The notes below the pieces were generated by a model that saw only the letters and a list, made by a program, of their open reading frames with translations, did no database searches and had not been told where the DNA came from. Positions 33,593 to 41,007 of a stretch of 64,000 nucleotides of DNA are shown here, piece after piece. The position numbers and the translations under genes are program-made. This stretch comes from Labilibacter marinus (lineage in GTDB: Bacteria > Bacteroidota > Bacteroidia > Bacteroidales > Marinilabiliaceae): positions 1-64,000 of the forward strand of contig NZ_LXYE02000052.1 of the NCBI RefSeq assembly GCF_001659685.2, read 5' to 3'. The first letter of the stretch is position 1. Each line of letters begins with the position of its first letter.

Positions 33593-34259
33593 CTTCGCTG
33601 AGTGGAGCCAGTGTAAAAAACGAAACAAAGTTATATAGTTTGTAACCTTATATTAAGTAAATAAGTAATACCATTGTTGCAAAAGCAATAAGTCATAATA
33701 AATCATAAACTTAAACACCAACCTATAATACAAGGAATTATTCCGCAGCCGCCTGGCTGTAAGTATTAACCCGCCCAATGGGCAAAAAACAGAGTATATG
33801 ATTCAAAACATTAAAAAATCGTATTTCAATCCTACCCCCTGCTATCGCACGAGTCCTCTCGTGTGATAAGTAAGCAGAAGTTGTACTAAAAGAACGCGTG
33901 AGGACACGTGCACCAGCATCGGAAGTGAGTTATATCAATAATAACATGAAATGAGCCATGTAAATATATTCTTTAGGATTTATCCATCGTTATAAAATTT
34001 CACCACTGCTATGGCTATGCTTTAATTTTCCGCCTTGTCTAAATCCAAAATGTCTAATTTTATTTAAGTCCAATTTCATATTGCAATTGGTATTATTTTA
34101 TAAGGCATAGGTAACTCAATATAAAGTTTCAGGAATTGCGCTGCGTTAAATCCACACGAGTGGGAGAAAAAAAAGAATAGATGCGCCTAACCTTATTAAG
34201 CATAACACGTAGGTAATATCTGATACAAATCAACAAAAACACAATTAATACTATACATT
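33593..34259. other. Gene-free spacer containing REPIN-like copy B
   Basis: The 869 bases from 33391 to 34259 contain no credible gene. Apart from the repeats at 33417, 33520 and 33841, small hairpins such as CAGCC-GCCT-GGCTG (about 33748) and GCCC-AAT-GGGC (about 33774) are seen. The remainder shows nothing I can interpret. Confidence 0.6.
33841..33917. repeat. REPIN-like double-hairpin element, copy B
   Basis: Left half 33841-33863 forms a perfect CACGAG-TCCT-CTCGTG hairpin. Right half 33894-33917 forms CGCGTG-AGGA-CACGTG with one G-T pair. Loops TCCT and AGGA are complementary. The whole element is an imperfect inverted repeat (GCTATCGCACGAGTCCT against GCTGGTGCACGTGTCCT). Confidence 0.8.
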
Positions 34260-35663
34260 ATGAGGTTAAATAAATTATTAGTCATTTTGGCTATGGCTTT
34301 AGCGGTATTTACCGCATGTGAGAAGGAGGATAAACCCCCTGTTGTGCCATCGTTACTTGCACCTGAGAACAACGCAGAAATTGAAGATATTATGTTCGGG
34401 GATATATGTTTCGATATTTCAGATGAAAGTAGTGCTGGAGTAACATATACTTTGCATGCAGATACAATTTACCCACCCCAAAAAAGGATTCGTGAATTTC
34501 GTGAGTCTGAAATTTATACTAATGATTTTAAGGCAGGTAAAAAATACTATTGGAGAATATTAGCAACCAGCAGTTCTGGTTTAGTTGATTCTAGTGAAAT
34601 AAGAACTTTTACAACACCTAAAAGTACGAGTGCATCATGGGATTCATATAATATGTCTTTAAGAACTTGGGCTCATTATTTCGAGCAAAAAGGTTTTACC
34701 AAAATTAATGGAGATATAGAAGTAAGTAAAGAAGAATTGGATAAAAATAATTACAAAGATTATTCTTTTTTATCTAACCTAGAAGAAATAGACTTCTTAA
34801 TCATTGAAAATGGAGTTGAAGATTTAAGTTTTTTAAAAAAGTTGCAAAAAATTAACACTGGTCTTTATATAAAAGGTGCTGACGAAATCGAGAATTTGGA
34901 TTTTTTTGAAAGCCTTGAAGAAGTTAATGGTAATTTAAGTATAATTAATAATAGGAAACTATCAGATTTAACAATATTGGATAAGGTCGAAGGCGATATC
35001 TCAGGTTTTGAATACTGGGTTGATAGTGAGCAATTTGTATCTACTAACTTACCTAAGATACTACAATCATGTACGGAGTTAAACAATTTATGGATAAGTG
35101 ATTTTAATGGGGTGATAAATGATTTGAATATGTTAAGTAATTTGGAGGTGGTTCATGGTGATGTAGAAATAGATGCTAATAATATAGATGGTTTGAAAAA
35201 ATTAAATAAAATTGGAGGTAATGCAAGTTTTCGTCCATTAAAATCAACAACCATATCTGATTTAAATAACTTAACAACAATAGGAGGGGATCTAGATTTC
35301 TTATATTCATCTTTAGTGTCATTGGATGGATTAAATAATTTAAAGTCTGTTGGTGGGTTTTTATGGATAAAAGAGAATAAAGCACTGCGTACATTAGATG
35401 GATTAAATAATTTAGAAACTATAGGTGGAGAGTTAAGTATTGTTAATAATAACACATTAATGTCATTAGCAGGTTTAGAAAATTTAACAGAGTGTACGTA
35501 TTTAGCTATTTGGTCAAATGATTTTCTAGATGATTATTGTCCTTTGTATAAGCTCTTTACTAGTGGTAAGTTAATTTATAATAATATTAGTGTACGCAAT
35601 AATAAAGACTCTGAAGCAGATGAGAGAATATTAGATAATGTAATTAACAATTGTAATAATTAG
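34260..35663 (+). CDS. BspA-like leucine-rich-repeat lipoprotein
   Basis: 467 residues with lipobox FTAC (Cys20). Residues about 30-120 form an Fn3-like domain (APENNAEIEDIMFGDICFDIS; KYYWRILATSSSGLVDSSEIRTF). Residues about 165-430 contain receptor-L/leucine-rich repeats of the type DGLNNLxxxGGxLxIxxN (for example LDGLNNLKSVGGFLWIKENKAL, LDGLNNLETIGGELSIVNN). It is very AT-rich compared with neighbouring housekeeping genes and lies inside the block bracketed by 98-bp repeats. Such proteins are cell-surface, often adhesive. The acquisition of this gene with the block is inference. Confidence 0.8.
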   Translation: MRLNKLLVILAMALAVFTACEKEDKPPVVPSLLAPENNAEIEDIMFGDICFDISDESSAGVTYTLHADTIYPPQKRIREFRESEIYTNDFKAGKKYYWRILATSSSGLVDSSEIRTFTTPKSTSASWDSYNMSLRTWAHYFEQKGFTKINGDIEVSKEELDKNNYKDYSFLSNLEEIDFLIIENGVEDLSFLKKLQKINTGLYIKGADEIENLDFFESLEEVNGNLSIINNRKLSDLTILDKVEGDISGFEYWVDSEQFVSTNLPKILQSCTELNNLWISDFNGVINDLNMLSNLEVVHGDVEIDANNIDGLKKLNKIGGNASFRPLKSTTISDLNNLTTIGGDLDFLYSSLVSLDGLNNLKSVGGFLWIKENKALRTLDGLNNLETIGGELSIVNNNTLMSLAGLENLTECTYLAIWSNDFLDDYCPLYKLFTSGKLIYNNISVRNNKDSEADERILDNVINNCNN

Positions 35664-35714
35664 CAAAGGGCATTCATCCCCCTCAATCTTGCACAGCTCC
35701 TGCACGTATCCTCT

Positions 35715-35732
35715 GCTATCGCACGAGTCCTC
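35715..35732. repeat. REPIN-like element copy C, left half, cut by the insertion sequence
   Basis: GCTATCGCACGAGTCCT matches the left halves of copies A and B and stops exactly at the left end of the insertion sequence. Its right half appears to be at 37367-37382, on the other side of the insertion sequence. Confidence 0.65.
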
Positions 35733-37366
35733 CCTAAAATCCGCAGGTAGTGGTTTAAAAAAGCTGTAAAACTCTATTCAATAAAGTTTTACAGCCAAAG
35801 TATTTTCACCTAAATTGGTGTTGCTAACAAAATACCGATATGAAGATACTAAATAGCCCAGCAATATCGCCGTTTGGAGGATTGAACTTTATAATAGAAG
35901 AAACGATTAAATTAAAAATTGATAAACTATTGGAAGAAAATTTACCCATGTTACCCAAACAGTCAACATATAATTGGTTTGACATAGTCATGTCCTATTG
36001 GTCTGTATTCTTCTGTGGAGGAGACTGTGCAGAGGATCTGTCGGTTAACTTGCGGAAAAGTTTTAGAGACAATCCGTTAATAAAAGTACCTAGTCTAGAC
36101 CGAGTTTTAAACAGGTTAAAATCATTGGCTGTTCCTGCAGAATTATTTGTGGCAAAAAGAGACAAGAAAGAGCACCTGTTCTCTTTGACAGATGAGCTGA
36201 ACCGGCTAAACCTGCAAATGCTCTCTCTATTGCCAGGCTTCGAAAAAGGCAATGTGATTTTGGATTATGACAATACCATAATATTTACCGAGAAAGCGGA
36301 TGCAGAACTTACCTATAAAAAAGAAAACGGATATTGCCCCGGAGTAGGTATGGTTGGCCGGCATGTTGTATATGTAGAAAACAGGAATGGAAAAAGCAAT
36401 GCCCATATTTTGCAACATGAAACAATCGACAGGATGGCAGCCCTGCTAGAAGAGGCAGGGATTACCATTGATGTAATAAGGGCAGATTCTGCATCGTACA
36501 CATACAACATCATCAAGTCGATGGAGAAGTGCACCAATCGAATTTTTGTGAAAGCATGGATGACGGAAACTTTGGAGAAAGCAATTACAAAAATTGAAGA
36601 ATGGGAGGAAATAAAAGTTGGAGACGATACCCTGTTCTGGGGCTCTACCTCTTTTACTCCGTTTGTACGCTATGCAAAAGGGAACAAAGAGAAAACGAAC
36701 TCATTAAAGGAATATAGGATTGTGGTCACCAAAGAAGCCAGACGGGATGGGCAACTGAACCTGTTCACGGGCGAAGCATATAACTATAGCGCAATTATGA
36801 CCAACGACTTTGAGATGACAGATGACGAAGTAGTGTTTTTTTACAATGCCAGAGGAGCGCGTGAAAGAGAATTTGATGTATTGAAGAATGATTTTGGCTG
36901 GGACAGAATGCCTTTTTCAAAACTGGAACAGAATTCGGTATTCTTGATAGTCATGGCCATGTGCAAGAACCTATATGTACATATGATCGAGAAATTTTCT
37001 GGTCTAACGAAGGTTTTGTCACCGCACTTCAGGATCAAGAAATTCATCTTCAGATTTATATGCGTGCCTGGCAAATGGGTTTGCTCAGGCAGAACAAGAA
37101 AATTGAGACTGTATGGCTCAACTGGATTTAAAACTTAAAATAAATCAAACATGAACAGGGCAAATTTTAAATAGAGAAAGGTAATAGGCTTAAGCCCTAA
37201 AGGGAATACTATGCCGTTGAGCTCACCCAAGCAGCCTAAATTCATAATTTCAGTTGAGTATTGACTGGAGTTGGATTGAGATTGATAGCGGAGAGCCGCT
37301 AAAAAATTTAAAAGCACGATAGATTGTAGAAAATCAGTATGCGAATTTTGGCATGCGGATTTTAGG
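35733..37366 (+). mobile_element. IS1380-family insertion sequence
   Basis: 1634 bp bounded by perfect 13-bp inverted repeats CCTAAAATCCGCA (35733-35745) and TGCGGATTTTAGG (37354-37366). It contains one full-length transposase. The size and ends fit the IS1380 family. No clear target-site duplication flanks it (TCCTC left, TGGAA right), which may mean later rearrangement or deletion. A second, less perfect copy of the right end (ATGCGAATTTT at about 37339) lies just inside. Confidence 0.85.
35840..37138 (+). CDS. IS1380-family transposase
   Basis: DDE transposase of 432 residues with an uninterrupted frame. Catalytic segments: ILDYDNT (D142/D144), IRADSASY (D216) and the Glu in NARGAREREFD (E342 or E344), followed by the IS1380-type segment KNDFGWDRMPF. 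Motifs GRHVVYVE and EYRIVVTKEARRDGQ are also family-typical. The element appears intact and potentially active. Codon use and neighbours mark it as mobile DNA within the rearranged block. Confidence 0.93.
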   Translation: MKILNSPAISPFGGLNFIIEETIKLKIDKLLEENLPMLPKQSTYNWFDIVMSYWSVFFCGGDCAEDLSVNLRKSFRDNPLIKVPSLDRVLNRLKSLAVPAELFVAKRDKKEHLFSLTDELNRLNLQMLSLLPGFEKGNVILDYDNTIIFTEKADAELTYKKENGYCPGVGMVGRHVVYVENRNGKSNAHILQHETIDRMAALLEEAGITIDVIRADSASYTYNIIKSMEKCTNRIFVKAWMTETLEKAITKIEEWEEIKVGDDTLFWGSTSFTPFVRYAKGNKEKTNSLKEYRIVVTKEARRDGQLNLFTGEAYNYSAIMTNDFEMTDDEVVFFYNARGAREREFDVLKNDFGWDRMPFSKLEQNSVFLIVMAMCKNLYVHMIEKFSGLTKVLSPHFRIKKFIFRFICVPGKWVCSGRTRKLRLYGSTGFKT

Positions 37367-37467
37367 TGGAATCGCGCACCGGCGTTAGAGAAAGCAAACA
37401 GTTAATGAATCCGAAAATATTAATTATAATTGCACAAAATTAATTATCTAAACATCATTATTAAGTT
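37367..37467. repeat. Right flank of the IS with the probable right half of REPIN-like copy C
   Basis: GGAATCGCGCACCGGC at 37368-37383 aligns with the right halves of copies A and B (GGACACGCGCACTAGC, GGACACGTGCACCAGC) at about 12 of 16 positions. The insertion sequence therefore sits at or near the loop between the two inverted halves. The rest up to 37467 is the leader of the next gene. Confidence 0.5.
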
Positions 37468-38727
37468 ATGAACTACAATCAAACCTTTCGAATATACACT
37501 AAGCGAGTATTTTCTATCTTAATATTATCAATCTCTTTACAAACCACGGCAACTTTTGCCGGAAATTTTGCAGACCAAAGCAATAATTATGGTAATGGTA
37601 CGGAAGGTGATCCATACCAAATAGCGGATTTAGCTGACTTACACTATCTTTCTAAAAACCATTCTTTCTGGAAAGAGCACTTTATCCTTACTGCAGATAT
37701 TGATGCAGCAGAAACAGAAACCAATCCTGATTATAATAATGGAGGCAGTGGTTTTTCGCCTATAGGTATTGGAAATAATCCTTTTTATGGGACATTTAAT
37801 GGGAATGGTCACATTATATCAAACTTGTACATCAAAAGTGATGATGATATATTAGGATTATTTGGTGAGGTTTATTTGAAGTCAACAATTGAGAACCTTG
37901 GCATTGTTAACCCTAAAATTATTGGAGGGGAATATAAAAGTAACTCAGTTGGTGCCTTAATTGGATTTGCCTATGGGTATAATGAGCGTGTGGCTACTGT
38001 AAGAAATTGCTTTGTAACAGGAGGAAGTATAACTGGAGATGAAAATATTGGAGGGGTTGTTGGACATGCCAGAGGAGTGAATATCTCCAATTGTTACTCT
38101 TCAACTAATGTTTCTGGTACTAGATACATTGGAGGGGTTGTTGGTATGGCGAGTTTAGACTTAACCATGAGTAATTGTTATTCTAGTAGTCAGGTAACCG
38201 CATACCAATACTCAGGAGCCTTAATAGGTGTAGCTGGATCCTACGGCATGGATGTTTCTGATTGTTTTTGGGATAGCGAAACCTCCGGGGTTTCTACTGC
38301 TGGAGCTATACCTCGTAATGCTGATAAGTCTAAAGACATAAATACTTCAGGATTTGTAAGAAAAAGCAACTTTCCAACTTGGGATTTTGAAAACATATGG
38401 AAGATAGGGAAAAACGCTTGGGATGATACTTTTAGACCAAGATTAAACTATGAGAGTATAACAGAGTACACCTATGTTAAAACCAAAAAAGCTACAGATA
38501 TTCGTATATACCCTACAAGTACAAAAGATTATTTTTGGCTTGAAGGAAAAGATTTAATTGGATCATACATTAGTATTTATGATTTATCAGGAATTCCCGT
38601 TTTTAAAAGCTCAGAAATTAATTCTGAGTATCAATATAATATCAGCAGTTTGAATAAAGGTATATATATAGTTGTTATATCTAGAAACAACTATATATTA
38701 TCTAGTCAAAAAATTATTAAGAAATAA
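37468..38727 (+). CDS. GLUG-repeat protein with type IX (Por) sorting domain
   Basis: 419 residues, signal peptide ending about residue 31 (TATFA). Sequence GNGTEGDPYQIADLADLHYLS followed by FNGNGHIISNLYI and GLUG-type repeats (IGGVVGHARG.NISNCYS, IGGVVGMAS..MSNCYS, SGALIGVAG). The C-terminal 80 residues are a type A sorting domain (IRIYPTSTKDYFWLEG, ISIYDLSGIPVFKS, LNKGIYIVVI). It should be secreted by the type IX system as a surface or adhesive protein. It lies inside the 98-bp repeat-bracketed block. Confidence 0.85.
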   Translation: MNYNQTFRIYTKRVFSILILSISLQTTATFAGNFADQSNNYGNGTEGDPYQIADLADLHYLSKNHSFWKEHFILTADIDAAETETNPDYNNGGSGFSPIGIGNNPFYGTFNGNGHIISNLYIKSDDDILGLFGEVYLKSTIENLGIVNPKIIGGEYKSNSVGALIGFAYGYNERVATVRNCFVTGGSITGDENIGGVVGHARGVNISNCYSSTNVSGTRYIGGVVGMASLDLTMSNCYSSSQVTAYQYSGALIGVAGSYGMDVSDCFWDSETSGVSTAGAIPRNADKSKDINTSGFVRKSNFPTWDFENIWKIGKNAWDDTFRPRLNYESITEYTYVKTKKATDIRIYPTSTKDYFWLEGKDLIGSYISIYDLSGIPVFKSSEINSEYQYNISSLNKGIYIVVISRNNYILSSQKIIKK

Positions 38728-38828
38728 TATTCGTTTGTAGTCAAAGGGTGACATTTACAGCTTGCTTATAGTCACACCTCAGACTGCGAGATTCATTTCA
38801 ACCACCTCCCCTCTCCTACGTCGAGGTA

Positions 38829-38850
38829 CTCCTCCTTTTAAAGGAGGAGA
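38829..38850. repeat. Palindrome CTCCTCCTTTTAAAGGAGGAG
   Basis: A near-perfect palindrome downstream of the GLUG gene. Its centre TTTAAA makes it a possible weak bidirectional terminator; no T-run follows. Confidence 0.45.
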
Positions 38851-38870
38851 AAGTACGTACATGATACAAC

Positions 38871-38905
38871 AAAGGCCGCAAAATGCGGCCTTTGTGTTTT
38901 ATATT
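38871..38905. terminator. Terminator of the valS fragment (works in both directions)
   Basis: Arms AAAGGCCGCA (38871-38880) and TGCGGCCTTT (38884-38893), loop AAA. On the plus strand GTGTTTTAT follows. It is 60 bases after the stop of the valS fragment. Confidence 0.8.
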
Positions 38906-38954
38906 TATGCTGTAGCAGTCTTGAAACTTCCTACTTGATACTTGTGTCTTAAAA

Positions 38955-39217
38955 CTACCCTTTCAAGTTAGCGATGCTTTCTTCTAAAGCTTTGATTTTA
39001 GCTTCGGCATCGGCTTGTTTTTGTTTTTCAATGGCTACCACTTTTTCTGGTGCATTGTTTACAAAACGTTCGTTGCTTAGCTTCTTGCTTACCGAAATAA
39101 GGAAACCTTTATTGTACTTTAATTCCTCTTCTAAACGTTTAATTTCTGCATCTACATCAATTAAATCTCCTAAAGGAATAAAATACTCGTTGGCTTTTAC
39201 CATAAATGATAAAGCCC
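38955..39217 (-). pseudogene. valS: 3' fragment of valyl-tRNA synthetase gene
   Basis: Encodes GALSFMVKANEYFIPLGDLID followed by the coiled-coil arm (KRLEEELKYNKGFL, KKLSNERFVNNAPEKVV, KQKQADAEAKIKALEESIANLKG). This is the C-terminal tRNA-binding arm of valyl-tRNA synthetase, about 87 residues of a protein normally near 875. Its homology stops at the edge of the 98-bp repeat (39216-39313), so the other 90% is missing. The intact, essential gene must be elsewhere. The fragment could be transcribed but would lack all catalytic motifs. Confidence 0.88.
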
Positions 39218-39313
39218 CGCCGCTGTCGCACCAATCTTTCGTGTAACATTTTAACTACCGTTGCTCCCATTTTCCAGTTTACCATTCCTTCTTACAATAA
39301 AAACACAAAAAAC
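39216..39313. repeat. 98-bp direct repeat, copy 2
   Basis: Identical to 33417-33514. It abuts the truncated valS gene on one side and an orphan terminator on the other. The 5.7-kb segment between the two copies is bracketed in direct orientation and could be lost or gained by recombination. Confidence 0.95.
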
Positions 39314-39332
39314 AGGTTATATACTGTAAGCT

Positions 39333-39363
39333 GGCTTTTAGAATGTTCTAAAGGCCTTTTTTT
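39333..39363 (+). terminator. Orphan terminator
   Basis: Arms GGCTTTTAGAA (39333-39343) and TTCTAAAGGCC (39346-39356, one mismatch) followed by TTTTTTTG. It points along the plus strand, but no plus-strand gene ends near it. If the segment between the 98-bp repeats is removed, it follows the DUF5686-like gene (ending 33390). Confidence 0.7.
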
Positions 39364-39459
39364 GTGTAAATATTAATTCTCAGGTTTAATATTAATATTA
39401 CATTTGCCATCTTTGGTGTTTTTAGTACATAAACTATAATAATTAAGCGTGTTATAAGC

Positions 39460-40218
39460 ATGTGTAAGAAGTCAATTTATAAAGTTAAACTTAGGTTAAA
39501 GGCTGTCGCTATTTTTGCGAGTCTGTTTGTTACGCTTACTTTTAGCAAGGCTCAAGATAAATTAGAGTTGGGTGGGTATTTAGGAACTTCTTATTATTTA
39601 GGAGATCTGAATCCGCAAACTCAATTTTATCAGCCCAGTTTTGCTTTTGGAGGCGTAGGACGATATGTGCTTACGGATAGGTATGCAGTGAAGGGAACGC
39701 TCGGAGCTTGTAGAATTAAAGGTAGTTATCCATCAGATAAAGCCTTTTTTCCAGAAGGGGATGTACCTTATTCATTCAATAATTTTTTGGTGGATGGTAC
39801 CGTGCAAATGGAGTTTAATTTTAAATCTTACGATCATGCTTTTGTAAGCGATACCAGGTTTACCCCATATCTTTTATTGGGCTTAGGTACAACGGTTTAT
39901 AAAAGAATTTCTACAGAAAGTGGAAATGATACAAATCAAACGGTTTTTATATTATCTTTGCCATTCGGTATTGGTGCCAAGTATAAACTAAACAAGTGGA
40001 TAAGAGTGGGTGCGGAATGGAGTTTTCGCAAAACTTTTGTGGATGATTTGGATATTGAAGAACAAGCAGGATTTGGTCCTGGTATTCCTAATCCAAGTGA
40101 TCCTTATGGTTTTAATAACTCAGGTAAAATTCACAATACAGATATGTATTCTGTTGCATCAGTAATGGTTACGTTTAGCTTGTTTAGGAAAAAGGGCCAG
40201 TGTAACGGAGGATATTAA
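39460..40218 (+). CDS. PorG-like outer-membrane beta-barrel protein (DUF6089)
   Basis: 252 residues with signal peptide (ending FSKAQD, about 31). An 8-strand barrel is predicted from alternating patterns: LELGGYLGTSYYLGDLN, YAVKGTLGACRIKG, YLLLGLGTTVYKR. Proteins of this type upstream of uppS-bamA are PorG/DUF6089, an outer-membrane component connected with type IX secretion. It precedes uppS by 25 bases and probably shares its operon. Naming as PorG is by family and neighbourhood, not by function. Confidence 0.75.
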   Translation: MCKKSIYKVKLRLKAVAIFASLFVTLTFSKAQDKLELGGYLGTSYYLGDLNPQTQFYQPSFAFGGVGRYVLTDRYAVKGTLGACRIKGSYPSDKAFFPEGDVPYSFNNFLVDGTVQMEFNFKSYDHAFVSDTRFTPYLLLGLGTTVYKRISTESGNDTNQTVFILSLPFGIGAKYKLNKWIRVGAEWSFRKTFVDDLDIEEQAGFGPGIPNPSDPYGFNNSGKIHNTDMYSVASVMVTFSLFRKKGQCNGGY

Positions 40219-40243
40219 AAAAAAAGGCAAAGACAAAAAATAT

Positions 40244-40987
40244 ATGTCAGTAAAGAACCAACTGATAAAAGAAAGACTGCCAGAGCATGTTGCCATTATT
40301 ATGGATGGTAATGGGAGATGGGCAAAAAAGAGAGGTAATTCCAGGGTTTTTGGACACAGGAGTGGCGTTAAGGCTGTTCGTGCTGTACTTGAGGCAGCAG
40401 GTGAATTAGAGATTGGATACATTACTCTTTACGCTTTTTCAACTGAAAATTGGAAAAGGCCCAAGTTAGAAGTGGATGCATTGATGGCTCTTTTGGTTTC
40501 CACAATTACTTCTGAAACAAAAACATTCATGAAAAACAATGTACGTTTGAGTGTGATTGGATGTATTGATACTTTGCCTAAAGAAGTAAAAAGAAAACTG
40601 GTAGAATGTATCGAAAAAACTTCCCAAAATTCAGGTCTTACTTTAAACCTTGCTATAAGTTATAGCGCTAGATGGGAGATTACTGATGCGGTTAAAAAGA
40701 TAGCAGAACAAGTAAAAAATAATGAGTTAGATGTGGATGCGATTGATGCGGAAACTATTTCTAACAACTTAACAACAGCTAATATTCCTGATCCTGAGTT
40801 AATGATTAGAACCAGCGGCGAGTTAAGAATAAGTAACTTTTTACTGTGGCAATTGGCCTATGCAGAGTTGTATTTCTGTGATACCTTATGGCCCGATTTT
40901 CAGAAAGAAGATTTTTATGAGGCCTTAATGGACTTTCAGTCGAGAGAAAGACGCTTTGGCAAAACAAGCGAACAATTAAAGAAATAG
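40244..40987 (+). CDS. uppS: Isoprenyl transferase (undecaprenyl diphosphate synthase)
   Basis: Cis-prenyltransferase making the C55 lipid carrier for peptidoglycan and O-antigen. 247 residues. Active-site IIMDGNGRWAKKRG (D21), HRSGVKAVR, YAFSTENWKRP, AISYSARWEI, and PELMIRTSGELRISNFLLWQLAY plus FxDxLWP-like CDTLWPDF are all present. The first gene-pair partner is bamA, 20 bases downstream. Confidence 0.95.
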   Translation: MSVKNQLIKERLPEHVAIIMDGNGRWAKKRGNSRVFGHRSGVKAVRAVLEAAGELEIGYITLYAFSTENWKRPKLEVDALMALLVSTITSETKTFMKNNVRLSVIGCIDTLPKEVKRKLVECIEKTSQNSGLTLNLAISYSARWEITDAVKKIAEQVKNNELDVDAIDAETISNNLTTANIPDPELMIRTSGELRISNFLLWQLAYAELYFCDTLWPDFQKEDFYEALMDFQSRERRFGKTSEQLKK

Positions 40988-41007
40988 AACAATTTAGAAA
41001 CCATATA

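Noticed and set aside
33520-33917. Double hairpins considered as integron attC sites
   Set aside because: The GTTRRRY/RYYYAAC core sites are not found in the expected positions, and no integrase gene is nearby.
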